DNA from: Gammaproteobacteria bacterium
GTDB taxonomy: Bacteria > Pseudomonadota > Gammaproteobacteria > Coxiellales > Coxiellaceae
Length of the DNA stretch: 64,000 bases
Direction: 5' to 3'
Assembly: GCA_030425685.1 (NCBI GenBank)
Contig: JAUIAD010000001.1
Location: 248,001-312,000 of the forward strand
Part shown: in pieces, positions 35,734-43,826 of the stretch
Numbering within the stretch: position 1 is the first letter of the stretch
Layout: the number at the start of each line of letters is the position of its first letter
Notes under the pieces: generated by a model
Database searches by the model: none
The model's input: the letters and a program-made list of their open reading frames with translations, nothing else
Told to the model about the DNA's origin: nothing
Made by a program: the position numbers and the translations under genes

Positions 35734-36963
35734 ATGAAAGTATTAATTACAGCAACAGGTTCGTGGGGAACGGGTAGCTTTCAGGTGGTAAATGGTATCG
35801 TTGGTAGCCTATTAGCATCGGGTCATGAAGTTAAAGTTTTTTTTCCTGATACGGGTGTGGATGGGCCGGAGGTGGAGCGCTTTTACTCCAATGCAGAGCT
35901 TTATGATATCTGGCGCTTTCCCATTAAAAATCAAGAAGCGGAGCTTAAGACATTTCCGCTGATGTTTCCCGATCCGAATCCGCGCAGTCCACATGCGAAA
36001 ACCTTTGCGCAACTTAATGATGGTGAACGTCGTTTATATTTTAACGATTTAAAGCGCCGCTTATCACAGGTAATCGAAAGTTTTCAGCCTGATATTATTG
36101 AGTGCCAGCATATCTGGGCTATGGATCATATTATCGGTGGGTTAGGTCACCCCTTTATTTGTGTGGCGCATCATAGTGATCAGCTAGGTTTTAAATACGA
36201 CGCTGGGATGCAGGAGATTACGACGGAATCGGCTAATAAGGCGCAATTTATTTTTGCAGTTTCGGATATGGTGCGTAGTGAGGTGGTTGAGCTTTACGGT
36301 GTTTCTCCTGAAAAAGTGATTACCATTCCCTGCGGTTATAACGATGTTATTTTTAAACCGCGACAATTAGATCGTAAGACAGTCTTGCAATCATTTAAGT
36401 TACCCATTCCACCTGAGGCACGTATTATAAGCTTTGCCGGCAAATTATCAAAAACTAAAGGGATTGATATTTTACTACAGGCGAATAAATTTTTATCCGA
36501 AGATTTAAATGCGCATTTTATTGTGATGGGCGCTGGCGATATTGGTAATGCCTTAACGGGTGTCGATAGCGAAGGCTGTTGTTTTGATAGGGTGCACTTT
36601 ATTGGTCATCGTAGTGGAGAGGAAGTCGCCGCTATTAATAATATTTCTGATCTGGCGGTTGTGCCTTCGCGTTCTGAGGGTTTTTGTATTGCTGGTTTAG
36701 AAGCCATTGCTTGTGGCTTGCCATTGGTTATTAGTGAAAGCGCTCGCGTTGGTAATTATGAAGTGGCGGAAAGTTTTCCGGCAGAAGATGCGCCGGCAAT
36801 GGCGGAATGCATTACCCGCTTATTGGGCTTGTCTGCGAAAGAGTTGGCGCAATATAAAAAGTGGGCGGTTGAGTCAGCCAAGAATTTTATTTGGGATCGA
36901 GTGACGGAGAGACGTTTGCATTATTATCAGTTGCTTGTTTCGCGTAAGGATATGGCTCTATAG
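35734..36963 (+). CDS. Glycosyltransferase family 4 protein
   Basis: 409 residues with the GT-B fold. The N-terminal domain begins MKVLITATGSWGTGSFQVVNG and has DIIECQHIWAMDHIIGG. The C-terminal domain has ISFAGKLSKTKGIDILLQA and the donor-binding motif PSRSEGFCIAGLEAIACGLPLVIS, with the two Glu seven residues apart. There is no membrane segment. Acceptor and donor sugars cannot be told. The gene stands alone, with no polysaccharide cluster around it. Confidence 0.85.
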   Translation: MKVLITATGSWGTGSFQVVNGIVGSLLASGHEVKVFFPDTGVDGPEVERFYSNAELYDIWRFPIKNQEAELKTFPLMFPDPNPRSPHAKTFAQLNDGERRLYFNDLKRRLSQVIESFQPDIIECQHIWAMDHIIGGLGHPFICVAHHSDQLGFKYDAGMQEITTESANKAQFIFAVSDMVRSEVVELYGVSPEKVITIPCGYNDVIFKPRQLDRKTVLQSFKLPIPPEARIISFAGKLSKTKGIDILLQANKFLSEDLNAHFIVMGAGDIGNALTGVDSEGCCFDRVHFIGHRSGEEVAAINNISDLAVVPSRSEGFCIAGLEAIACGLPLVISESARVGNYEVAESFPAEDAPAMAECITRLLGLSAKELAQYKKWAVESAKNFIWDRVTERRLHYYQLLVSRKDMAL

Positions 36964-36970
36964 CTTCTTT

Positions 36971-37840
36971 TTATTCAAACAGTGTGTGAATGCATCGCCT
37001 TGGATCCTCATCGGCATAGCCCTTTTTCATTAACATACGTACTAGCTCTGTGGTGGTGCTGGTAATGGGGATGGGGCTATTGTTTTGAGCGGCGGTTTGG
37101 TGAATATATTCAAGATCTTTCATATGCGTTTTTAGTTCTAGCGTTTTGGTGAAATCGGGGTTCAATTCTGACTGCAATATAAATTGCCATAATTTTGAAT
37201 CAAATAAGCTGTTATCAAAGCACTTTAAGAATGCTTCCATCTCGATGCCTTGCGCTTTTGCCAATGCTAACATTTCATAGATGGCATAGACGGTATTAAA
37301 CACCATGGTTTGATTGCAAATTTTTGTTGCTTGACCTGTGCCGCTTTTGCCTAAATAAATCACTTGGTTGCAATAACATTGAAGAATTTCGCGCGCTGAA
37401 TCAAGGCTGTTTTGGTCGCCGCCACAAAAGGTGGTTAAGTTGCCTTGCTCTGCTCCAGGTACCCCGCCGGTGATCGGCGCATCTATATAATGAATTTTGC
37501 TGCCTTTAAGTTTGTTTGTGATATCAGCTACAGCTTGTGTGCCTATCGTTGAATGATCGATAATAACCAGTTCTTGTTGTTGCTCAAAGTCGACAATACC
37601 TTGGGGACCAAATAGAATTTCGTCGGTTGCATTTTCATTGGTGACACAGAGCATAATGATATTGGCGTGTTGTGCACACTCGCGCGGTGATGCTGCTATG
37701 GTAGCGCCAAGCTTAGCTAAGCCTTGGCATTTTTCTTTGGTTCTATTAAAAATATATAACGGGTATTCTGCGTTGATAAGATGTGTGGCCATTGGCTGGC
37801 CCATTAATCCTATTCCAATAAATGCTAATGTCTTTTTCAT
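36971..37840 (-). CDS. NAD(P)-dependent beta-hydroxyacid dehydrogenase (HIBADH/GarR family)
   Basis: 289 residues. The N-terminal Rossmann motif is AFIGIGLMGQPMATHLINAEYPLYIFNRT. The substrate-site segment IHYIDAPITGGVPGAEQGNLT and the catalytic-Lys region GSGTGQATKICNQTMVFN follow, as in 3-hydroxyisobutyrate and tartronate semialdehyde reductases. The exact substrate is not evident. It is convergent with the glycosyltransferase, only 7 bases apart. Confidence 0.85.
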   Translation of the reverse strand: MKKTLAFIGIGLMGQPMATHLINAEYPLYIFNRTKEKCQGLAKLGATIAASPRECAQHANIIMLCVTNENATDEILFGPQGIVDFEQQQELVIIDHSTIGTQAVADITNKLKGSKIHYIDAPITGGVPGAEQGNLTTFCGGDQNSLDSAREILQCYCNQVIYLGKSGTGQATKICNQTMVFNTVYAIYEMLALAKAQGIEMEAFLKCFDNSLFDSKLWQFILQSELNPDFTKTLELKTHMKDLEYIHQTAAQNNSPIPITSTTTELVRMLMKKGYADEDPRRCIHTLFE

Positions 37841-37979
37841 GGTTCGCCTCTTTCACAAATGATCTTTATTGGCTCTTTAAGGGTACAGTATACCACGTGC
37901 AATTAATATACACTACAAGCTGTCAAGCGCTATAAAGCCTTTGGTCTCCCTGTAAAAAAATATAGGTATATCTCGTATA

Positions 37980-37999
37980 TTTAATAAAACATTAATATT
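37980..37999 (+). promoter_or_regulatory. PmrA-like tandem box upstream of the HAD-like gene
   Basis: TTTAATAAA-AC-ATTAATATT, two TTAAT cores exactly 11 bases apart, 48 bases before the start codon. The first half is identical to the box upstream of the carrier gene. The surrounding AT-rich sequence lowers its significance. Confidence 0.45.
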
Positions 38000-38047
38000 T
38001 ATGGTGTATTTTTAACTAGTTCGAATTTTATAAGAGAGGAAGTATTT

Positions 38048-39781
38048 ATGTCGCTTGATATTACTATCGTTGCCTTTGATTTTGATAACACTATATCTGC
38101 AGGTCATACTCATAATATTCTTGTTAATTCTTTAAAGAGTCCTAAGCAGAAGGCGCAAAGACGGCGCTATTCACGGGGTGGGGTGAAGACGGTATGGTCA
38201 CAAGCTGAAAAACAACATCATTTCAATAAAATAAAAAATCTTGGCGTGATTGGTGGTGATCTTCTAGCCGCAACGATGAAGGGGCTGGTTAATAAAGGAA
38301 ATGAGGTTGGTATTCTCACGTTTAACAATTTTCCACATATTGTGCCAAAGTTTCTTATTAATAATGTGAAGCTTGATAAGGGTTTTGTTGATAATCTTAT
38401 TATTGAAGGCGGGTTGCCTTCGGATCAACAGCGAATCAATGTTGGTAAGAATGATCATATTAACAAGCTGATTATGAAAATTATCAAGGCTAAAATTGCA
38501 AGCAAGGGTATAAGAAAATTCTTGTTAGAGGATGTTGGTTTTCCAGCAGATAAAGTATCTAAGTTGCTAAATGCAAAAAGCGATTTTAATACGTTGCATA
38601 ATCAGCTTAGAAAAGAGAGTGAGATGTTTAACGTTAAGTTTATTTTAGTGGATGATTCGACATCAAATCGTAAAAAGGCAAGAGAGTATGGTTGTCAGAC
38701 TGTTGCTGTGGTAGTGAAAAGAGGTGCGGATTTAGAGCAGTATAAAAAGCAGTTATGTCAGCTAAGCGATAAGTTTACGGGCGATGTTGATGTAAAGCAG
38801 TTTAAAGCAGCCTTTCAGGCGCTAAATAAAAAGTTTTTAAAAGTAGATGAGGTGGGTCAGTTTGAGCAGCATTTATTGATGCTCAGTAAAGAATATAAAG
38901 AAGATAATGATCTAGCAAAGTATGGGAAAAGTTTTGAGTTGTTGCTAAAGAAATTTTTAATCAAGGTTGATGCAGCTCGATATCAAACACATTTGTTCTT
39001 ATTAAAGAAAAAATTATTCGATAAATCCAAGTCTAATAAAGATAGTGCTGTTAATAAGGTTGTTATACACGCGCTCGTCAATGAAATAATGGTGGCGCGC
39101 AAACGTATGGATGCTATTAATGAATCGTCATCAGATGATGAGGATGAGAAAAAGTTTGACATGCACGTTGAAAATAAAATGGATGGTAGTGCAAAAACGC
39201 TGATGCAAGGAAAGAGTCTCCCACAAGGTGCTAATCTAGATGGTGTTCCTAAGGTGTTTCATCAACCTTTAGGACCTTATCAGCCTTTTATACAAGATGA
39301 TCTTGTGCAGGGTGTTGTTAAGGAAGTTAATGAGGTGTTTGATGATCCGACAGAGCTTGATCAATCTTTGGTAGCAAATAGACATTGTAAGGGGACGATG
39401 CATAGTGAGTTTGTTAAAGGTGCTGAATATGATAATGCTCCTGAGACCTTTGATGATGTAGCGGAATTAGATCAGCTTTCTGTTGCCAATAAAACTTTTG
39501 ATAAAAAAACCGTGCAAGAGAGTAGTAAGGGCGGTGTTAGTGATGCCTTTCAATTAAATGGTAAAGTAGATTCAAATAGCCAGCGGTTTGCCAACGCGTT
39601 GGATATGTCGATACCCTTTACACAGCCTAAAGAAATGAGTAGGTCTACAAATTTTTCGTTTTCTAGTAGTTCACAGACTATATTCCATTCTTCTCAGCAA
39701 AATGATTATTTCTCGATTCCTGGTGCGGAGCCTAATGAGCATGCCGAAGATAGTGACTATTGCTGCTGTATTCGTCGTTGA
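38048..39781 (+). CDS. HAD-like protein with five 20-residue repeats and C-terminal Cys cluster; effector candidate
   Basis: 577 residues; ATG behind AAGAGAGGAAG. The N-terminal domain carries HAD-phosphatase motifs: DFDNT (Asp11, Asp13), Thr91 in GILTFNN, a Lys near 134-140 and VDDS (Asp202, Asp203). Residues 228-327 are five tandem 20-residue repeats of the pattern QY/QF..xL..L.KKF...VD, with aromatic residues at 232, 252, 272, 292 and 312. Residues 350-560 are acidic and low in complexity. The protein ends YCCCIRR; three adjacent Cys near a C-terminus are typical of S-acylation sites used by effectors in host cells. It is probably a Dot/Icm substrate with phosphatase activity; both points are inferred. 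Confidence 0.7.
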   Translation: MSLDITIVAFDFDNTISAGHTHNILVNSLKSPKQKAQRRRYSRGGVKTVWSQAEKQHHFNKIKNLGVIGGDLLAATMKGLVNKGNEVGILTFNNFPHIVPKFLINNVKLDKGFVDNLIIEGGLPSDQQRINVGKNDHINKLIMKIIKAKIASKGIRKFLLEDVGFPADKVSKLLNAKSDFNTLHNQLRKESEMFNVKFILVDDSTSNRKKAREYGCQTVAVVVKRGADLEQYKKQLCQLSDKFTGDVDVKQFKAAFQALNKKFLKVDEVGQFEQHLLMLSKEYKEDNDLAKYGKSFELLLKKFLIKVDAARYQTHLFLLKKKLFDKSKSNKDSAVNKVVIHALVNEIMVARKRMDAINESSSDDEDEKKFDMHVENKMDGSAKTLMQGKSLPQGANLDGVPKVFHQPLGPYQPFIQDDLVQGVVKEVNEVFDDPTELDQSLVANRHCKGTMHSEFVKGAEYDNAPETFDDVAELDQLSVANKTFDKKTVQESSKGGVSDAFQLNGKVDSNSQRFANALDMSIPFTQPKEMSRSTNFSFSSSSQTIFHSSQQNDYFSIPGAEPNEHAEDSDYCCCIRR

Positions 39782-39949
39782 TGGCTGGTTAGCACAAATT
39801 ATATTCTAAGTTGAATAACGCTGATGATAGAGATACTCTAGAAAGAGGAAAGAGATATTCCATGCTTGCCTTCTTGATCATTTTCTTTGCGGCTGCAAAA
39901 GTTAGTGCTTAAGGGGTAAGTGTGGTGTTACAAGGGGCAAGGACGTTCT

Positions 39950-40351
39950 ATGAAAAAGATGCTAAAAGGTCTAGTATTTTCCCTCGTTTTAACCAGCGCC
40001 ATTTCCTTAAATGGCTGTGTTTCTGGCTCGGGTTATTCTTCTACGTCTGTTGGTGTTGGCTTAGGTACTGGTTTGGGTTACTACTCTGGTTACCCGGGTT
40101 ATTACTTTAATCCTCTTTTCTACGGTCCTTACTATTATAATCGTTTTTATTATCCATTTTACTACAGCAGTTTTTCTTATCCATATCGTTGGGGGTATCG
40201 TCGACGATTTTACCGCCGGCGCGTTTATCGTCGCAATATGTATCGTCGTAATATTCACCGCCGCAATATACATCGACGTAGCATGCATCGTCGTAGTATG
40301 CACCGGGGTGGTGCTCGACGAGGCCGAGCTGCAGGTGGCCGTCGTCGATAG
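39950..40351 (+). CDS. Lipoprotein with Tyr/Phe-rich middle and Arg/His-rich repeat tail
   Basis: 133 residues from the ATG at 39950, behind AAGGAC. A lipoprotein signal (MKKMLKGLVFSLVLTSAISL) ends in the lipobox LNGC. Residues 25-80 are Gly/Tyr/Phe/Pro-rich. Residues 85-133 are repeats of RRN(M/I)(Y/H) and RRSMH ending in a poly-Arg/Gly tail, giving a very basic C-terminus. The bases repeat the CGTCGTAATATTCACCG-type unit, so the tail grew by short duplications. The low-complexity basic tail might bind polyanions. No known family is recognised. Confidence 0.7.
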   Translation: MKKMLKGLVFSLVLTSAISLNGCVSGSGYSSTSVGVGLGTGLGYYSGYPGYYFNPLFYGPYYYNRFYYPFYYSSFSYPYRWGYRRRFYRRRVYRRNMYRRNIHRRNIHRRSMHRRSMHRGGARRGRAAGGRRR

Positions 40352-40380
40352 TTAGGCGTTCGTTAATTTTTTTTAAATAA

Positions 40381-41511
40381 CTATTCGGGCGTAAACTCAA
40401 TATCAAAGGTGCTAGCATTACGTAAGCTTTTTCGATAGCGGATACATGAATAAAGGATTTCACAAAAGCACAGAAAATCATAGAAGCGCAGCTTATTTTC
40501 GCCTTCATCAAAAATAGCATTTCTCGCAGCATTGTTGGCTTTCTGCCAAATCTTAAATTTCCCCGTAAGCAAAGCTCTTTTCAGTCCAATGGACTCCATA
40601 ATAGAACTTAGCTTTAGGGGTTGTGTCGGGTATTGGTGAGCAAGACTTTCTCCCGCAAACAATTTCGATGTATCAAGATCGCTAGCAAAGAAAATGCCGC
40701 TATTTGCACGCGGATTGCATTCGATTAAATAAATCCCCGTTTTATTTTCAATAATATCAAAACCAATTTGCCCCGTGAACTGATGTTTTTTGATAAATTG
40801 CCGCGTGAATTTTTGAATGGCGGTATTTTTAACTGGCGTAAAATAAAATGAAGCTGACCCAGGTATGCGAAAGGTTGGTTGGTAAATAACGCTATATACA
40901 CTTTTTCCTTGATGCGCTATATCATAAGTGCAGTACTCTGTGCCAATGATCTTCTCTTGTAAGATATACCTTTCTTGTTGCTGCTTCATTAATTTTTGAA
41001 TTATTTTCAAGTTTGGATTTAAATAAATAGATGAGCCAAAACGCGAGTAAATGGCTTTGGCGACATAATGCTGCAACTGGTTTTCAAATTGCAGTAGATC
41101 AATATCAGCTAAGCGATAGGAGCTAGGAAATTGAATGCCGCAATCTTCGGCCATTTCCATAATGGCGACTTTATGATGTAGTTTAAGCAGTTTTGTAAAA
41201 TTATCGCAATAGACCTCGCAGTCGTCAGGGAAATATTTTTTAAATAAGCTAATATAAAAAATTTCTTCCGTCATCGGTAGAACGCAATCAATATTATTTT
41301 CAACAGTAATATCAAGCGTTTCTTTTTGAAAGTTAGCAAAATTAAAACGAGGTTTGGCAGTTTGAAAAGCGCCATCAATATAGCGAGATCCACGTACCAC
41401 AGGAAAGCGACAAGAGTCGACAATATAAACCTTGTGACCATGGCGTTTTAAATTCTTCGCGACTGCCAAAGCAGCGGGTGCTCGTGCCCCAGTAATCAAA
41501 TACTTTTTCAT
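40381..41511 (-). CDS. ATP-grasp family ligase
   Basis: 376 residues from the ATG at 41511; a GTG at 41514 is an alternative. The N-terminal region is a nucleotide-binding-like fold (KKYLITGARAPAALAVAKNL). The ATP-grasp core runs from about 115 to 300, with YILQEKIIGTEYCTYDIAHQGK and the metal-binding end GFDIIENKTGIYLIECNPRANSG. Such enzymes join a carboxylate to an amine or thiol using ATP, often on peptides or secondary metabolites. The substrate is unknown and no biosynthetic partners are adjacent. Confidence 0.8.
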   Translation of the reverse strand: MKKYLITGARAPAALAVAKNLKRHGHKVYIVDSCRFPVVRGSRYIDGAFQTAKPRFNFANFQKETLDITVENNIDCVLPMTEEIFYISLFKKYFPDDCEVYCDNFTKLLKLHHKVAIMEMAEDCGIQFPSSYRLADIDLLQFENQLQHYVAKAIYSRFGSSIYLNPNLKIIQKLMKQQQERYILQEKIIGTEYCTYDIAHQGKSVYSVIYQPTFRIPGSASFYFTPVKNTAIQKFTRQFIKKHQFTGQIGFDIIENKTGIYLIECNPRANSGIFFASDLDTSKLFAGESLAHQYPTQPLKLSSIMESIGLKRALLTGKFKIWQKANNAARNAIFDEGENKLRFYDFLCFCEILYSCIRYRKSLRNASTFDIEFTPE

Positions 41512-41639
41512 CACTTCAACCTAGTGAAACTGCTGTCCTAAACCGCCCCATCTGACTAATTATAGCACAAGACACCCTTAGCGTTCTTGGCCCACACCGC
41601 GCCTTTGCGTGAAACCCATCATATTGCTAGACTAAAACA

Positions 41640-41990
41640 ATGATGGATCATTGGGTATTACTCATTATTCTGGCGCTAATACCTGCTGCCTTGATGGTAC
41701 TAGGCATTTCAGTATCGGTAACCCTTAATAAACGCAAAGTATCCAAAGCCCGTTTTGCCTTATCTATTGTCGCCTTGGCGCTGACGGTACCTATTGGTGC
41801 CGCCATTGGTTACAGTGTTTTTTCCATTGCCGGTGATATGCTACGCGTGGCAGTATTGGCCTTCGGTGTTGCTGCGCTGCTTTATTTGGTGGCGGAAGAA
41901 CTGCTAGTTGAAGCGCATGAAATACACGACACCCGTGTAGCGACCAGTGCCTTCTTTGTCGGCTTTTTGATTATTCTACTGATTAGCTAA
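41640..41990 (+). CDS. Short ZIP-like membrane protein (C-terminal part of a ZIP transporter)
   Basis: 116 residues with about four hydrophobic segments. The part VPIGAAIGYSVFSIAGDMLR...VLAFGVAALLYLVAEELLVEAHEIHDT resembles the C-terminal half of ZIP-family metal transporters, including the EELLVEAHE metal-binding helix. Bacterial ZIPs are usually 230-270 residues, so about half is missing. The upstream 125 bases cannot hold the rest, so this is a deleted remnant or a reduced protein. A worn family B repeat arm lies just upstream (about 41575-41616). Confidence 0.5.
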   Translation: MMDHWVLLIILALIPAALMVLGISVSVTLNKRKVSKARFALSIVALALTVPIGAAIGYSVFSIAGDMLRVAVLAFGVAALLYLVAEELLVEAHEIHDTRVATSAFFVGFLIILLIS

Positions 41991-42051
41991 GCCCGACTTT
42001 TGTCTTGTCAGTTTGGTCTTAAAATCGACCGACCTATGGTGGGGGCGCAAA

Positions 42052-42891
42052 TTAACGAATCCAGGCTAATACTTCGGGTAGCTTATCCCAGTAGTACTCA
42101 AAAGGCTGCAGGCCACTAATCTGATGAGCCAGCATATTATCCCACTCCGATACTATCTCACTATACTCTGGTCTTTTTGATAGTGCTGCCATTTGAGGCA
42201 GGTCTATCTTTTTATACTCACATTTTTTTTTCAGGCTGCGTAGAAACATTTCACGATTCGGCTGCCACCGATTATCTTCATGCAAATGAACGACATCATA
42301 CAAGTCGCGTGGTCTCAATCTCTGTGCTAGTGCGCGTAACTTTTCTGCAAATATTTCCTCAAAACAATATGCATTGATTCTAATTGCTTCATGCCGCAAG
42401 TCAGAGTAAGGATGGTAAACATCACGCCTCTCAGCATCAAAAACAAGTATTTCGTCACTCGTTAAGTCAATTTTAATGCGTGATAGCTGGCCGCGTCGCT
42501 GTTGCATTGGTCCACGATAACCTACGCGACCCTCAACAGATAAAACACCGCGTGGATTTCTAAATACTTCGAAGCGTCGATGCATTTCTGGCAACTCTAT
42601 ACCTGATTCATCGTACACCCAATCCGCTATTGCTTTAAATCTTGCTCTTAAGAATTCATCATTAATTTGAGCAGCATCTATTACCGTGAAGTCTAGATCT
42701 TCTGAAAAACGATACTCTTCGAAAAAACATTTTTTTAGACAGGTCCCGCCTTTAAAAACCCAACTTTGATTTAGTTCCTTATCATTATCGATGCCAGCTA
42801 ATATCCAGTTAAGTACATAATCTTTTTCGATGATCGTTGGTGAAAGATTCAGCCTGCGTGCATTCTCCATTATCTCTTGCTTTTTTATCAC
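42052..42891 (-). CDS. AbiEii-type nucleotidyltransferase toxin
   Basis: 279 residues from a GTG at 42891 behind CAGGG. The diagnostic motif is WVFKGGTCLKKCFFEEYRFSEDLDFTV, giving GGTxLxK and SxDLDF of the AbiEii/AbiGii family. Later segments include EEIFAEKLRALAQRLRPRDLYDVVHL. Toxins of this family transfer nucleotides to tRNA and arrest growth. It follows its antitoxin by 23 bases. Together they form a type IV toxin-antitoxin, often acting as phage defence. Confidence 0.88.
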   Translation of the reverse strand: MIKKQEIMENARRLNLSPTIIEKDYVLNWILAGIDNDKELNQSWVFKGGTCLKKCFFEEYRFSEDLDFTVIDAAQINDEFLRARFKAIADWVYDESGIELPEMHRRFEVFRNPRGVLSVEGRVGYRGPMQQRRGQLSRIKIDLTSDEILVFDAERRDVYHPYSDLRHEAIRINAYCFEEIFAEKLRALAQRLRPRDLYDVVHLHEDNRWQPNREMFLRSLKKKCEYKKIDLPQMAALSKRPEYSEIVSEWDNMLAHQISGLQPFEYYWDKLPEVLAWIR

Positions 42892-42914
42892 GCTGAAACC
42901 CTGCCGCTATGATT

Positions 42915-43724
42915 TTATCTCCAGTTTTTTGGCACCCATAAGCGCCACCTGGTGGCAAGCTTATCGCAATTCAATGCAGGATCCAGCTTAGCATTGCCAG
43001 TTGACATTTTGTCCTGGCAATTATTGATTAATGACTCTTGTTCTGGAAAGTACTTTTCGCACAAAAAGCCAAATCGCTTATAAGCAGCACCATTGCTCCT
43101 TTTAGCAAAGTAATCTATTAGAAAATCAATCGACAGCTCGTCAGAGGCAAAGTAGCTTTTTAATATGTCGGCACAGGATCTCAGGCCGCCGCCAAGCTCA
43201 GGATTGCACATCAAGTCTACTATTGTTCTGGATGGATCGGAGATCTGGATTTTTTCATCATTGCGCCAAATACTTTTTAATCCAAAAAAATACGAAGGCT
43301 TCGCTAAATAAAGCAAATATTCAGTCCCTTTAATTACAGGGCGGTAATCTTTTTGTTGCGCTTGCGTCATCACCACCACGGAAGTAAAAATCTGTTCTGT
43401 CATGCCCCAATGTTCTGCTGCACTCCAGCCTGCAATATAAGAAGGTGAAAAAAGCTTGTCTGCGACTAATCGTGGGTCCTCAATTGGAATATCTGAATAT
43501 TTTGATTCGATAGGTACCGGAATGTAGACCCCGCGCTTTAATCGACTTAACCAACCCTTTCGTGCCAACCTTGCAAGGAGTTTGGCGGCCATTTGGTGAG
43601 ATAGGTGCAAAGTTGATGCTGCTTGTGCAACAGTAATGGTTGACTGGCACTGCCGCAATATGGCTGATAAGCGTTCACGTTCAAGCTTGCCAAGCCCTGC
43701 CAGCATTTGTTCAGTATATTTCAT
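42915..43724 (-). CDS. AbiEi-type antitoxin / transcriptional repressor
   Basis: 269 residues. The N-terminal winged helix-turn-helix includes TITVAQAASTLHLSHQMAAKLLARLARKGWLSRLKRGVYIPVP. The AbiEi domain follows, with YIAGWSAAEHWGMTEQIFTSVVVMT and ISDPSRTIVDLMCNPELGGGL. The family represses its own operon and counters the AbiEii toxin. It is the first gene of the pair. A repeated TTCTATAA lies at its promoter. Confidence 0.85.
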   Translation of the reverse strand: MKYTEQMLAGLGKLERERLSAILRQCQSTITVAQAASTLHLSHQMAAKLLARLARKGWLSRLKRGVYIPVPIESKYSDIPIEDPRLVADKLFSPSYIAGWSAAEHWGMTEQIFTSVVVMTQAQQKDYRPVIKGTEYLLYLAKPSYFFGLKSIWRNDEKIQISDPSRTIVDLMCNPELGGGLRSCADILKSYFASDELSIDFLIDYFAKRSNGAAYKRFGFLCEKYFPEQESLINNCQDKMSTGNAKLDPALNCDKLATRWRLWVPKNWR

Positions 43725-43725
43725 A

Positions 43726-43755
43726 TTCTATAAAGCCTTCTATAAGGTCATTATA
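43726..43755 (-). promoter_or_regulatory. Promoter and likely operator of the AbiE pair
   Basis: On the minus strand a TATAAT -10 element (43750-43755) is followed by two direct copies of TTATAGAA (plus-strand TTCTATAA at 43738-43745 and 43726-43733), 12 bases apart. They would cover the transcription start, fitting autorepression by the AbiEi protein. Confidence 0.5.
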
Positions 43756-43826
43756 GCATGTATTTTATACTAAGGCTAAAGCTTGCAATCGTTTGTTCGC
43801 TTTTTAGCCCCAGGGGGGTAATGAGC

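Noticed and set aside
39861-39911. Sixteen-residue hydrophobic open frame (MLAFLIIFFAAAKVSA)
   Set aside because: Too short to support, even though GAGGAAAGAG lies about 10 bases upstream. It may be a leader peptide, but nothing else supports this.
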